48,433 bases of DNA from Spirulinaceae cyanobacterium SM2_1_0 (GCA_012031265.1 JAAUTY010000031.1:1-48433); one strand, 5' to 3'; positions 1 to 9,843 are shown, numbered from the stretch's first letter. The notes: generated from the letters alone by a model not told the origin. Translations and numbers: made by a program.

Positions 1-75
1 GATCCGTAGGATGCCCGTACTGTCTGCACTCATCACTCAAAACTCAGAACTCAAAATTCCGCGTAGCGGTACTAG
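1..75 (-). repeat. Partial copy of 111-bp interspersed element (window edge)
   Basis: These 75 bases match 19457-19531 almost exactly, with two substitutions seen by eye. They end in GTACTAG, like that copy. The full element at 19421-19531 and the inverted copy at 17591-17701 are each 111 bp with CTAGTAC/GTACTAG termini. About 36 bp of this copy should therefore lie to the left of the window. The interior carries ACTCAAAACTCAGAACTC-type heptameric repeats. Confidence 0.8.
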
Positions 76-204
76 TGGGGTCTGGTCGTCTGGAGCGGCA
101 AGCAAGATGACGCGAACCGCTTTCCCCTCCCACTGGGGAGGATAGACATTGAGCATCCGAATGGTGCCGTTGTGTAAGACGGTATTGAATTCAATCGCTT
201 CCAC
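37..204 (-). pseudogene. Truncated antitoxin-like small protein
   Basis: Reading from a GTG at 204, the frame encodes about 43 residues beginning VEAIEFNTVLHNGTIR. The N-terminus resembles the small antitoxin-like protein at 12603-12836 (MKTIEFQADIRDGMIQ), sharing the pattern IEF-x6-(N/D)G-x-I. The last 12 codons before TGA lie inside the 111-bp repeat ending at position 75, so the native C-terminus appears to have been replaced by the insertion. Such small AbrB-like proteins often sit upstream of PIN-type toxins in cyanobacteria; no toxin remains here. The start is uncertain and the family call rests on short similarity only. Confidence 0.45.
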
Positions 205-522
205 GCTAGACCTCGTGTTGCCGCTGAAAATGCTTGGAGACAGTCACTTTGGTTTCACGATTAATATTAGCTCTGGTCGAATGAAGCGACTCAAGGTAAG
301 ACGACTGCTATCTTGCAGGACTGGTAGTGTTTTTCGATGCCGAGGCGATCGGCTATTGACGGTGCTTGATAACGTGAGGAGCGGTGGGGGATAGCGCGAT
401 CGCCAAGGCGAGCCAAAGGCTCCGTCATTCACTCGAATCAGTACCGCCAGCAAGGGGAGTCGGACTTGCGGGTACGCTAGCAGTATCCTACTTTTTTTGA
501 CGCCCCGGCGAATGGTTTAGCG
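205..522. other. Intergenic, no supported gene
   Basis: I see no convincing coding frame in this stretch; the open frames at 149-394 and 244-453 have no recognisable composition or start context. It contains one GCGATCGCC HIP1-like octamer near 393 and a T-run near 491. Confidence 0.5.
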
Positions 523-714
523 ATGAGCACGAAGGTCAGCATTACGCTCGACGACGAGATTTTGCATTTCATCGACGCCCGCACGGCTAATCGCAGCAGC
601 TTCATCAATGAGATTCTTCGGCGCGAAAAACAGCGCATCTTTCTGCAAGAGTTGGCTGCTGCTTATCAGGCACAAGCGGCCGATCCGGATTTGCAAGTAG
701 ATGTAGAAGCCTAA
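523..714 (+). CDS. Ribbon-helix-helix (CopG-like) antitoxin, possibly shortened by an in-frame stop
   Basis: This 63-residue protein starts MSTKVSITLDDEILHFID, the usual N-terminal strand of an RHH/CopG DNA-binding fold, followed by the helix-turn-helix segment ANRSSFINEILRRE. RHH antitoxins dimerise through the strand, repress their own promoter and neutralise a partner toxin through the C-terminal tail. Here the frame stops with TAA and then continues in frame for 13 more sense codons (DATVSDELADDA) to a second TAA at 769. Cyanobacterial relatives often end in a WDxTVxDGL-like tail, so the first TAA may have replaced a Trp codon. No intact MazF/PemK-type toxin follows; only a short MRRG start at 780 recalls one. 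Confidence 0.75.
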   Translation: MSTKVSITLDDEILHFIDARTANRSSFINEILRREKQRIFLQELAAAYQAQAADPDLQVDVEA

Positions 715-1058
715 GACGCGACTGTCAGTGACGAGTTAGCCGACGATGCCTAACGGACTTTGGAGGCGAACGAACAAAATGAGAAGAGGTTCTAACGTGC
801 CAGTAGGTTCAAATGTCATGGAGAACAGTGGGGAAGGGCAGTGGGTAGTGCCCGAGGTCGGGCAGGGGCGGCGTAGCGATGCCGAGCTAGCACCCCGCAG
901 GGTGTCCAATTTGGTCGCGGGCTGGTAGTAGGGGGCGAGGGGATGGTGTTGGTGCTGGCGGTACGAAGCCTGCACAATAGTATGGGCGTCTTTGGAGAGC
1001 GAATCAACAATATATACAGCTCAGAATCAGCGATCAATTGAAGAGGTGTCAGTCGAAA
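715..1058. other. Intergenic between antitoxin and defence operon
   Basis: No convincing gene. The first 55 bases hold the in-frame continuation of the antitoxin. From 780 a frame begins MRRGSNVP, which might be a decayed toxin start, but what follows looks non-coding. The 3' end of the dptH-like gene is at 1059, and I find no clear hairpin-plus-T terminator. Confidence 0.4.
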
Positions 1059-4000
1059 CTAAGTTTTGAGCATTTCCACAATATCAACAACTTCACGATC
1101 TGATAGGAAAGGCACCTGAGCATAAATCAAGCTGGGTTGATTAGTTAATCGTGCTATTAAGTGACCTTTACCCAATAATTTCTCCGCACCTTTTTGTCCT
1201 AGAGCGATCTCTGAAGTGCCGACACTCTCAACCCGCAAGATCAAGCGATTGCCCAAATTATCTCTTAGTTGAACGGGTAAGACATTAGCATCGGGTCGTT
1301 GAGCGGCGAAGATGAGATAAATTCCTGCAGCCCGTGCTTTGACTCCTAATCGTTGGACGGCCGTGGAAACTGCTGTCTTATATTCATCAACTAACATCCA
1401 TTCTGCAAACTCGTCATGGACAAGCCAAATGAATGGTAGTCGATCGGATTTAGCAACCCTGCTATTGTATGACTGAAGATCTTTCGCCTTGCAAGAGAGA
1501 AACTTTTTGTACCTAGACTCCATCTCCTCAACCAAGAAATCCATGATTTCTTGAGATTTTGCTCGATCGATAGTAATACCATCTTGAAGATGTGGCAGAT
1601 CGCTCAGCGCAACGTAATCAACTCCCATCTTAGGATCGATCAAGTAAATATATGCTTGTTCTGGAGAATTGGTGGCACAAATGTCTAGAAGAATATTTTG
1701 AAGCAAGACGGATTTGCCACTCCCGGTTGCTCCTGCAATCAAAGTATGAGGAGCGTGGTGCTCGAGATTCTCGAAGCTTCCGCCAAGATTAAGATATAGA
1801 ATTTCACCGTCAATTTCCTTGATGCCAATCGCAAAACTCAGATTGACATCTGATGAATCTGAGATATTTATCTTTCGTCTTGACCAGACTTTTCGGAGTG
1901 AAATTGTTTGGCGCTTTAATCGCGCGATAGAAACTACAATTTCACCAGGCTGACCCTCAGTATTCAGAATATTTAATCCATGTGTTGTGAGAAGCTGAGA
2001 ATGCTTCTTTTCAATGTCCTCTAATCGGAGCCTGTCAGATCCTTTGAGCCGAATAATTCCTGCATTAGGTGTCAGTCGCTCGCCTAATACTTGAGCTTGC
2101 AAGCCATATCCCATTAAAGCACGCTTCAGAGTTTTAGTGCTCTCTTCAAGCCAGATTGTTGCTACGTCGTCGTTACTTGGTTCACCTCTTTTATCTATTG
2201 CCTGAAGCCAGTTAGAAAGGTTCGGATTAGACCAATGTGCTAATTCCTGAGTCGGGAGTTGAGAGTTGTCAAGGTTGGCACTACGATCCAATAATTCAAC
2301 TTCAGAAGTAGAAGGATGTAGGGGAGGAGAGAAAGAAGGAAGATCCTCTTGTTGTTCAGTGTCGGTCGATTCTGGCTTCTGTATTTCCTCAACTGTGGGA
2401 ATCCAAGTGACTCGATTGGCAGGAGATTGAGCTTGAAGGGTTTCCCAAGGTATTCGATCGCCAAGTTGTGCTCGGATTGGTAAGAGATTCTGCTTGGCTT
2501 CATAGGCAAGCATAAGTCGGCGGACTGTATCGCGGCTAAAAATCTCTTGGAAACAGTAATCAGCTTTTGGGATAGCGACTCGCTCGCTAGTTAGATCGCT
2601 TTCATTAGAACCTGTGACAAAAATATGAGAATAACCAGACAAGGCAATTTGCAGCGATCCTGAACGTACTTTCTCGCGCCATTGTTCGATATCTAAATTA
2701 TTCTTATCACTGGATTTGAACTCGATTCCTTCTAACAGCAGATCGCTCAAGCGAGCAAGCCAGAGATCGCGATCGAGGCGACCTGGACTCACAAAGAGAG
2801 CATTGAAAATGCGATTAGCCGTTTGACGGAGCTGATTTTGTGAAGTTTTGCGGGCATCTGCGAGGCCGGCAAGATCGACATATTTGGCTTCTGATAGAAT
2901 AATTTTCAGAATAGGGCCATCAAAGTTTTGTGGGGAAATGGCCATAATATCTGCAATCCTGCCCTCTTTTTGACCCAACCAAGAGGCGTAATCATCCAGA
3001 AAATACCAGCCAATGGGATTTTGATTTCCCAGCTCTTCCAGAATGAGTGCTCGGCTAAGAACAACACCAATTAACTCGCTGGCAAATTTGCCACATTTGG
3101 CAGCTCGTAAGACAATATCGCCTGATACTGAGTTTGCATCCTCAATTAGACGTTCAGCAAGCTCATCAAGACGATGGTTGTCTAGGTCAAGATTCAGAGC
3201 ATTTAATCGTTTGTAAATCAATGCCTTAAGGACATTTAGGGATGTATCCGAAGAAATAAGAAAATTACGTCCTTCAGTACGATTCTGTTGATAGCGGATG
3301 ACGCGGACACCTTGGTTTTTTAATTGCCTCCTTTCTAAGAGACTATCGAAGTTGACAACCCACTCTCCTAAACGATGGCTTTCTTCAAAAGTTGTTTTAA
3401 TGCTCTCATCTTGAAATGAGACTTTCAGTGCGGGCAGAAAATATTGATTTGGCACACAATCTTCGCTCTTGATGATACTGTAAACTAGGTCGAGATAGGC
3501 TCTCCCAACTGCCGTTTGTTTGGGGCAAGTCAAGTAGGCAATTGACTTAAGTTCATCTTTGGCTAGCGGACGCTTGCGCGACCAGCGCGGTGGGGAATGC
3601 AGTAGGATATCTTCGGTCTCCTCAAAAGGAGATGGTTGCCAGTCAAGTTCTGCCTGCCGCGAGATCGCGTCTTGGAGAAAGACGATATCTGCGAACTTAC
3701 CTTCTCTGGAGTTTGTGGTAGGCGTATCCTGCGAGATGACAGCAATGCGGAGTCGAGCGATGAAGTCTTGAGATACTTCGCTAGCGATAAAGTTATCAGG
3801 ATCGGCGTCAGCACTTTCTAGGATTTGCTCGTACAGCTTAGATAGCTTTTTTCGATCGCGATGGCGCAGATATACTTGACAGCGAACTTCATCATCTTCA
3901 TCTTGCAGGCGCTCGCTCAATTTTTTTACAATAGCTTGTGGTAATTGAATCGAGTCAGTTTGATAAAGAACAACACTTAAATTAGTTTGTTCGTGGGGAA

Positions 4001-6371
4001 GTAATTCGACATAGCGATCCATTGTGGCGATCAAGCGCTTGACGGCTTCAGCGGGATTTTCATTGGTTGTTCGATCGCCGTTATTTTGGAGGGGACATTC
4101 TAAAAGACTGTAATCATTCACAGTGTCAGAGACTACGAGGATTTCAGGCTGTTGACCTTGGTAGCCGACACACACTTCTGGGTAGTAAGGATGCTTTAGT
4201 TCGTTGGTAAGGTCAGTGAAGAAGAGGTGACTATCGCCAAAATCAACTTCGTGAGAGAGGATGTAACGTAGCAGTCCTGCTAATTGATGGGCTTTGCTGG
4301 CGATCGCCACGAGCCGCAGGGGATGCCAGGGAGCAATGATGGCGCTAGGTTTACCGCGTTCAACGCGAACACAACCCAAGTCTAGGATTGGCTGGCATAA
4401 CTTAATGCGATTGAGGTCGCCTTTCAAGTTTTCTCGGGCGAACTCTAGCAACTTCTGATAGGCATCAGCTTGAGATAATAGTTCTGGGCTAGCAATTCCT
4501 TGCCCGTCCGGATCGCTTAACTCTTGTAGGGCTTTGCGATAGTGCGTTGTAAAAGTTTGCCAAGCAGTCTTGAAATTGCTAGCAGTTTGCTGAGAAATGC
4601 GATCACTGTCTTCTGCTTTTTTAAGCTCCTCACTCAGAATTTTGTCGAGATCTTTTTGAGCAGCATATTTGCCGATCAGCGAGCCCCGATCTTGACGATA
4701 GGCAGCCATAAGGGTTCCAACATCTGATAGGGATAGACCTTGCAGGCGTCCTTTTTTACTGACTAGTTCTTGCGAGACATGGGAGCGTTGAAATGATGAA
4801 TGTTTAGGATTGGTCAGTCGCTTTAGATCGGTGCTTAGTTCCATCCCAATGGCGTTGGGATTGCCATACCAGATCAATTGAGTTTTTGCGATTGTTACTC
4901 CATGAGAGTCGAGCATCTCGACATAAAACTTTATACTTCTAGCTAACTTCGATATTGAGGTGTTCTCGCGGTATTTTTTGCCTCCTTTCTTTTTGGTTTC
5001 TTCGATGAGGCGATCGTATTTAAATAGCCAATGGGTTTCCCAGGTGACTTCAGGAGAAGTGAGTTGTTGCAAGCCTCGATAGCGGGTGCAGAAATAGATG
5101 CCAACTTCAGCATTCAACTCTAGCCACTTAGCTTTTGATGGCCCTTTCTGCGTGCTGATTTTTAAGGTTCCGCTGCTGTTGCTAGAGTCGTTTTCGTCTT
5201 GTTGAAATAGGCGCTCAGTAGTTTGCAATAAGCCGACGAGGAAATCCGTGCATTCAATGGGCTGACCGTAAACAAATTTATCCCACTTGGCTTTAAGCTT
5301 TCGATCGCTGGCAAGCTCTTCGCGGTGAGCATCATAAAACTCGCGGTCTTCTTCGTTGGGTTCGTTTTTGCGCCGCTTCTTCAAAGTATCTAGGTATTGC
5401 CATTCCTCATCTTTTAAGACTTCAGGATACTCGTCACGGAAGAAGTCAATGGTTTGCGAGGCAATGTCAGTCTTTCGGCTTTTTAAACCTGAGAATAGAG
5501 TATTAATATGATCGGATTCCCACTCAAATTTGGCGAGTTCAGCAGAGGTGTCCGTCCATTTAGAAGGACTGTTGATAAATTTCTGGATTACTGGATGAAT
5601 TTCTTTGTGTATCTCTTCTTTGACTTGCTCAAATGCTGACTGAAGAGCGTTTTCGTCGAGAGGTTGACCGGTTGGTGACTGTTTACGCAGGAGACAAGCT
5701 CGTTTGCTGAAGGCTTGCCGGAAGAGTTTTTGCCATTGGTCTGCACGTCCTAGGCGATCGCCAGGAATGGAACCAAAGTAGCCAGAATCTCGGGGAAGGC
5801 GTAGGGCGGGTAAAGCCCAGCCGAGGGCATCCATGACGGGCGAGCTGTTGGTGAGGATGCGATCGCGGGTCTGTACGATGTATTCGGCGAAGTGCTCTAG
5901 GCTTAGGGTTTCGGCTTTTTGCAGGCCGCTTAGTGCTTTGTTCCAGTATTTGATGTGCTCGCTGGGCAGGTTGAGGCTGTCGGCAGCGAGGTCGATCCAA
6001 CGCGGGATCTCGGCTTTAAGTTCGTCAGCACCAATAGGCGTAATATCGTTGAGGGATTGGGCTTGGTCGTCGCTGGTGCTGGCGAGAAGGAGGGCGGGGC
6101 GATCGCAGTCTGCGTGTCGCAGGTGAACGGTGCTCTCGTCGGTAAGAAGGTTTGGGGGGAGTCGATCGCCGACGAGGGCGCGCGGTACTTGGATTTTGAA
6201 GGAGGCCGCCAGGTCGCGATCGCTGAGGATAGTGCTGCAAATGGCGATGACTTGATGTTCAGTGAGGCGATTAAGCAAGAATCGGGCAACACCATCGCCG
6301 ATGTTGTCGGTTTGGATGGAGTCTTTCAGCAGGTGGGCGGCTACTTTGCCGATGAGTTCAATTGCTTGCAT
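1059..6371 (-). CDS. dptH: DptH-like FtsK/HerA-type motor protein of a DNA-phosphorothioation-dependent restriction system
   Basis: This is a very large protein of 1770 residues from ATG 6371; a TTG start at 6443 would add 24 low-complexity residues. The C-terminus is an FtsK/HerA-like ATPase. Its Walker A is GATGSGKS near residue 1547, the Walker B is FIWLVHDEFAEW about 100 residues later, and FAAQRPDAN and an ALGQKGAEKLLGKG stretch follow, as in FtsK-family motors. Around residues 1140-1165 a PD-(D/E)XK-like core is visible: ADIMAI, then about 14 residues, then IILSEAKY. Size, C-terminal motor and position after two dpt-like genes match the DptH family (about 1700 residues), which with DptF and DptG cleaves DNA lacking phosphorothioate marks. 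The 5' end overlaps the preceding gene by 14 bp, implying coupled translation. The dpt assignment is family knowledge plus context; the nuclease core is inference. Confidence 0.75.
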   Translation of the reverse strand: MQAIELIGKVAAHLLKDSIQTDNIGDGVARFLLNRLTEHQVIAICSTILSDRDLAASFKIQVPRALVGDRLPPNLLTDESTVHLRHADCDRPALLLASTSDDQAQSLNDITPIGADELKAEIPRWIDLAADSLNLPSEHIKYWNKALSGLQKAETLSLEHFAEYIVQTRDRILTNSSPVMDALGWALPALRLPRDSGYFGSIPGDRLGRADQWQKLFRQAFSKRACLLRKQSPTGQPLDENALQSAFEQVKEEIHKEIHPVIQKFINSPSKWTDTSAELAKFEWESDHINTLFSGLKSRKTDIASQTIDFFRDEYPEVLKDEEWQYLDTLKKRRKNEPNEEDREFYDAHREELASDRKLKAKWDKFVYGQPIECTDFLVGLLQTTERLFQQDENDSSNSSGTLKISTQKGPSKAKWLELNAEVGIYFCTRYRGLQQLTSPEVTWETHWLFKYDRLIEETKKKGGKKYRENTSISKLARSIKFYVEMLDSHGVTIAKTQLIWYGNPNAIGMELSTDLKRLTNPKHSSFQRSHVSQELVSKKGRLQGLSLSDVGTLMAAYRQDRGSLIGKYAAQKDLDKILSEELKKAEDSDRISQQTASNFKTAWQTFTTHYRKALQELSDPDGQGIASPELLSQADAYQKLLEFARENLKGDLNRIKLCQPILDLGCVRVERGKPSAIIAPWHPLRLVAIASKAHQLAGLLRYILSHEVDFGDSHLFFTDLTNELKHPYYPEVCVGYQGQQPEILVVSDTVNDYSLLECPLQNNGDRTTNENPAEAVKRLIATMDRYVELLPHEQTNLSVVLYQTDSIQLPQAIVKKLSERLQDEDDEVRCQVYLRHRDRKKLSKLYEQILESADADPDNFIASEVSQDFIARLRIAVISQDTPTTNSREGKFADIVFLQDAISRQAELDWQPSPFEETEDILLHSPPRWSRKRPLAKDELKSIAYLTCPKQTAVGRAYLDLVYSIIKSEDCVPNQYFLPALKVSFQDESIKTTFEESHRLGEWVVNFDSLLERRQLKNQGVRVIRYQQNRTEGRNFLISSDTSLNVLKALIYKRLNALNLDLDNHRLDELAERLIEDANSVSGDIVLRAAKCGKFASELIGVVLSRALILEELGNQNPIGWYFLDDYASWLGQKEGRIADIMAISPQNFDGPILKIILSEAKYVDLAGLADARKTSQNQLRQTANRIFNALFVSPGRLDRDLWLARLSDLLLEGIEFKSSDKNNLDIEQWREKVRSGSLQIALSGYSHIFVTGSNESDLTSERVAIPKADYCFQEIFSRDTVRRLMLAYEAKQNLLPIRAQLGDRIPWETLQAQSPANRVTWIPTVEEIQKPESTDTEQQEDLPSFSPPLHPSTSEVELLDRSANLDNSQLPTQELAHWSNPNLSNWLQAIDKRGEPSNDDVATIWLEESTKTLKRALMGYGLQAQVLGERLTPNAGIIRLKGSDRLRLEDIEKKHSQLLTTHGLNILNTEGQPGEIVVSIARLKRQTISLRKVWSRRKINISDSSDVNLSFAIGIKEIDGEILYLNLGGSFENLEHHAPHTLIAGATGSGKSVLLQNILLDICATNSPEQAYIYLIDPKMGVDYVALSDLPHLQDGITIDRAKSQEIMDFLVEEMESRYKKFLSCKAKDLQSYNSRVAKSDRLPFIWLVHDEFAEWMLVDEYKTAVSTAVQRLGVKARAAGIYLIFAAQRPDANVLPVQLRDNLGNRLILRVESVGTSEIALGQKGAEKLLGKGHLIARLTNQPSLIYAQVPFLSDREVVDIVEMLKT

Positions 6372-7932
6372 GGTTTTGCTTTTCGGGGGCGAAGGGGTTT
6401 TGGACGTAGGCGCAGGCGTCGGAGAGGCGCTTGAGTAGACCAATTCTTGCGAGACGATATTCTAGGCGTTCGGCGTTGGTAACGAAGTCGCCGCGATCGG
6501 CTTCGCCGGAGGCGATGAGATCGCTTGCTTGGCGATCGCCAATGACGAAACCATATTTCTGATGCAGGGTTGCTAGAAATTCTTGGAATTCCATGCGGTT
6601 GGGGACGCAAGCGAGGACGAGGGTTCTTAGTAGGGAGTCGGTGGGGGCGTAGCGGGTGCGGCGGCTGCTCCGGCTGGAGGATAAACCAATTTCGCGCGAC
6701 CAAGCTCCGTGGAATTTCCCAAGGTGTTGTTTGTGGCGCTTGATGGCTTTGTCGCGAAGTTGTTTCAGGAGGTCTTCGGGGGAGCCTGCGCTACTTTCTT
6801 CGGCTTCTGACCAAGCAAAGCGATCACGGAGGATGTCAATGGCCTCTTCGCGGGGTGTTTCGGAGTTGAGGCAGGTTTGCCATTCGGTTAGTTCTGTAGT
6901 GCTGTTGATGTAGTGCTCTATGGCTTGCTGGGGAAGGCTATTGTTGGTTTGGTATTGGTCGGATGCTAGGCTGCGAACTGTGGTTTTCTTGGGGGCGATG
7001 ATTTCTAGGATGAAACGGGGAGTTGGCTCTCTTTCTAGCGTGGCTAGCGCGCGGCTGAGCAAGTAAATGATGAGATGTAAGCCTGTGATGGTAACGATGT
7101 GGGGAAGTGCATCATAATTGGGAAGGCTGCATTCGAAAATTCTAATCCAGTCTTTTGCTAACTCTCGATACTCGGGTAAATTGGCATATGGTAAGTAAGG
7201 CGAATTACCACTATCCTTGCTGCTTTCTAGATCTTGAGTAGGCTGAAGACACAGTGCCAGCCTATTCCATTTATTTCCTTTGTATTCAGAAGAATAATTA
7301 CTTGTAACAACACCAATTGTTTCTAAATACCTAAATATATCTGCCCCACAATTGCTACGGCATATCATCAAATAAAGAAGCTCTCCAGTCCGTTTGAAAA
7401 AGCGTCGATCTGCATTACATTCAAGATTACTTACTTGAAGATCTGTAAAGATACAGTGCGGACCGTATGGAAATAAGAACTGCGAACTCCAACGCTTATT
7501 ATTATCTTTTTCAATAGAATTTTCCCGGAGAAATCTAATGACTCGAACAAAATCTTCAAAAGAGTTAAAGCGCTCTCTTAAATAGTCAAAGTTTGGCAAT
7601 TTAATGCCACCAACATTATCCCGAAAAGAGGCAAGCCATTTATCCCATTTTTCTACATTGCTACATAAGGAGCTATCAGGAATCGCCTCAACAGAAGGAT
7701 TGTTGAATAGCAAATTGCGAAGATATAAGCGGGTAAAAGTTTCATAGCTTAAGGTGTTATAGCACTCTTCCCAAAATGGTCGCTTAGCTTTATATTGGAC
7801 TACCTGTAAAAATTCCAAAAAAGTAAGCCAGGGTAGCTGTTCATCATAAAGACGAACTCCCCATATTGCTTCATCAATCCACATGTCAAATTTATCAACA
7901 TTTGGTGGGAAAGGTAGTTTTTCAACTTTCAT
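6358..7932 (-). CDS. DptG-candidate, middle gene of dptFGH-like operon
   Basis: This 524-residue protein has no motif I recognise. It is soluble-looking, with many aromatic and charged residues, scattered cysteines (for example around CRSNCGAD) and a C-terminal part (NAERLEYRLARIGLLKRLSDACAYVQNPF) that may be winged-helix-like. Its ATG overlaps the TGA of the upstream ATPase gene (ATGA), and its 3' end overlaps the dptH start. Its place between the ATPase and the giant motor gene is the place of DptG in phosphorothioation-dependent restriction operons, though DptG is usually somewhat shorter (about 350-450 residues). The call rests on position, so no symbol is given. The region is AT-richer than the surrounding chromosome, consistent with transfer. 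Confidence 0.6.
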   Translation of the reverse strand: MKVEKLPFPPNVDKFDMWIDEAIWGVRLYDEQLPWLTFLEFLQVVQYKAKRPFWEECYNTLSYETFTRLYLRNLLFNNPSVEAIPDSSLCSNVEKWDKWLASFRDNVGGIKLPNFDYLRERFNSFEDFVRVIRFLRENSIEKDNNKRWSSQFLFPYGPHCIFTDLQVSNLECNADRRFFKRTGELLYLMICRSNCGADIFRYLETIGVVTSNYSSEYKGNKWNRLALCLQPTQDLESSKDSGNSPYLPYANLPEYRELAKDWIRIFECSLPNYDALPHIVTITGLHLIIYLLSRALATLEREPTPRFILEIIAPKKTTVRSLASDQYQTNNSLPQQAIEHYINSTTELTEWQTCLNSETPREEAIDILRDRFAWSEAEESSAGSPEDLLKQLRDKAIKRHKQHLGKFHGAWSREIGLSSSRSSRRTRYAPTDSLLRTLVLACVPNRMEFQEFLATLHQKYGFVIGDRQASDLIASGEADRGDFVTNAERLEYRLARIGLLKRLSDACAYVQNPFAPEKQNHASN

Positions 7933-9782
7933 ATAGAAACCTCCAAAAGTTGGGGAATAACTACACCATCGAGGTTTAACTCAAGAACTCTTAACTGGGT
8001 GCTGACACTCGAACCGTAGCGCTCTCTTCCTAATGATTCCCTAAATATTACTTGGTTAATAAGTTGAGCTTTGAATGCCAGTAAATCCTCATAGCACTCT
8101 TGCGAGAAAACACTTGGCAGCGCACCATCAGCAACCCGTGCCAAATACTCGTATCTCGTTGGACTTAATTGAAGACGAACAGGATAAATCTGTGGATCAT
8201 TAGATAAGTAAACAACGAGAAATAATTTATCATTATGTATCTCTACATCGACATATTCACCATGTTTTTGCCAAACCGATATCGACTCCTCATGGATTTT
8301 ACTAATTCTGGCTTGAGAGTAATTGCCTGATGTTGCAAGAATTAGCTCATCTTGATTTCTAACCGGCAAACCGATGAAAATACTATTGAGACCACGAACT
8401 AGACGAATAATTATATCTCTAGGACACTTTTTGCCCGAGCAGAGACTTCTATAAACTTTGTCAAGAAATTCTCCTGCGAAGCAGAATATAGTTAAATCCC
8501 AAAATTGAATTTCGTTGTTCGGGACTGTAAAAAATAGACGCTGCCGTTGAGTTTTCATTAATTTTAAGAAGGCATGATTTTTATCTCTTGACTCCCCATT
8601 TAGATAAGAGTTTTGTTGAGTCGTATATTGTGAATTAGCACCGTAAAGTTGATCGTCAACAATTAATTGCTGATACAAATCCAAAAATTGCGAATCATCA
8701 GCTCCAAAAATCAAGATGCTATCAATTCTGTTATTCGTCTCTGTGCCAATGCCAAAACCTCGTAGAGCCTTAAAAATCTCAATGGAGTCACGACGACGCT
8801 CAGGTAAGTTTTCACCCAATATATTTCGATACAGACTTCCCAAAGCAGAACTTTTCTTTTCAAGAATCTTTGGTACTTGCCGACAATCTAATAATTTATC
8901 TTTGGCATCTGGATGACCTAGAATCGCATTAGAAATCAGTATTAATAATTGGCGTATCGGCAAATGTATATCATCCAAGTCGCAGAGCAACAGTAAGTCG
9001 AGCAAGCGTCTGCGAGTTATTTGCTTATTGTCCCTTCCTTCTAGTCGTTTTTTATTTTCCCAAATTGGGCAGCCTTGATTTTGGTATGAACATGACTCGC
9101 ACGCTTCCCAGCCTGGATGTTGCAAGACAGCATCCAAAATGCGCGGGAAGATCGCAGCTGCACTCTGACGACTCAAGTTATGGAGCCTTAACTGAAATCC
9201 ATCTAGCTCAGACCGATCGCTTACCAATAATTCCTCAATTGCCTGTCGTACTGCTTTGATGTCATCACTTTGGTCTTCGACCCCAACCCATGCCTCAATG
9301 AGCTGACCGTCATTGGCAGCGATTAGATACACCGTTGCATCGTCTTGACCTCGAACTGCAGCTGCTACACCAGGTAAAATTTGGTTTTTCTCTTCTAAAG
9401 TTAATTCGCTGAGATCTTTGATAACAACTAGCTTGCGGCATATAGGAGATTCTTCACTTAGTTCTAGAGACCGAATTTTATCGTCCTTTTGCCACTCTTC
9501 AGTTGATCCACCCAGTATTTTCCAAATCTGACGACAGCAATATGTTTTCCCATCACCAGCCGTACCTGTCAAGATAATTGATGTTGAAGATTGTGATTGC
9601 AAATCGGCAACTATTTCTTTAATGTAATTCGCTTCAAATTCTATTGGATCAACTTTTCGACGTTGAAGGGTGCGCTGAATTACCTCATCATACATATTGT
9701 CGTTACGAGGTATTGGGCCATACTTTCGGAGAAACTGAATCCATTGAGAAAAATCAGGAGAATTAGAAATTGCGTGCGTCAT
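7929..9782 (-). CDS. dptF: DptF-like P-loop NTPase
   Basis: This is a 617-residue protein with Walker A TGTAGDGKT at residues 72-80, preceded by the hydrophobic strand TSIIL. A Walker-B-like strand (KLVVIKDLSEL) and ATVYLIAANDGQLIEAW follow, the latter resembling a sensor-1 Asn. Near residue 230 a cysteine cluster (CESCSYQNQGC) suggests a small zinc-binding insertion. DptF proteins are about 550-residue NTPases with this G-x-AGDGKT loop and are required, with DptG and DptH, for restriction of unmodified DNA. The gene starts with ATG at 9782, 61 bp after the Mrr-type gene, and is translationally coupled to the next gene by an ATGA overlap. The family call is fairly firm from the P-loop type, length and neighbours. 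Confidence 0.72.
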   Translation of the reverse strand: MTHAISNSPDFSQWIQFLRKYGPIPRNDNMYDEVIQRTLQRRKVDPIEFEANYIKEIVADLQSQSSTSIILTGTAGDGKTYCCRQIWKILGGSTEEWQKDDKIRSLELSEESPICRKLVVIKDLSELTLEEKNQILPGVAAAVRGQDDATVYLIAANDGQLIEAWVGVEDQSDDIKAVRQAIEELLVSDRSELDGFQLRLHNLSRQSAAAIFPRILDAVLQHPGWEACESCSYQNQGCPIWENKKRLEGRDNKQITRRRLLDLLLLCDLDDIHLPIRQLLILISNAILGHPDAKDKLLDCRQVPKILEKKSSALGSLYRNILGENLPERRRDSIEIFKALRGFGIGTETNNRIDSILIFGADDSQFLDLYQQLIVDDQLYGANSQYTTQQNSYLNGESRDKNHAFLKLMKTQRQRLFFTVPNNEIQFWDLTIFCFAGEFLDKVYRSLCSGKKCPRDIIIRLVRGLNSIFIGLPVRNQDELILATSGNYSQARISKIHEESISVWQKHGEYVDVEIHNDKLFLVVYLSNDPQIYPVRLQLSPTRYEYLARVADGALPSVFSQECYEDLLAFKAQLINQVIFRESLGRERYGSSVSTQLRVLELNLDGVVIPQLLEVSI

Positions 9783-9843
9783 ATTGTTGTTATCTCCAAT
9801 CCAGAAAAACCAGGCAAAAAATACTGTTCAAGAAGCAGCTAGA

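Noticed and set aside
5955-6434. Plus-strand ORF of 159 codons opposite the start of the dptH-like gene
   Set aside because: It is an antisense shadow of a clearly coding frame; its low-complexity Gly/Arg end has no family features.
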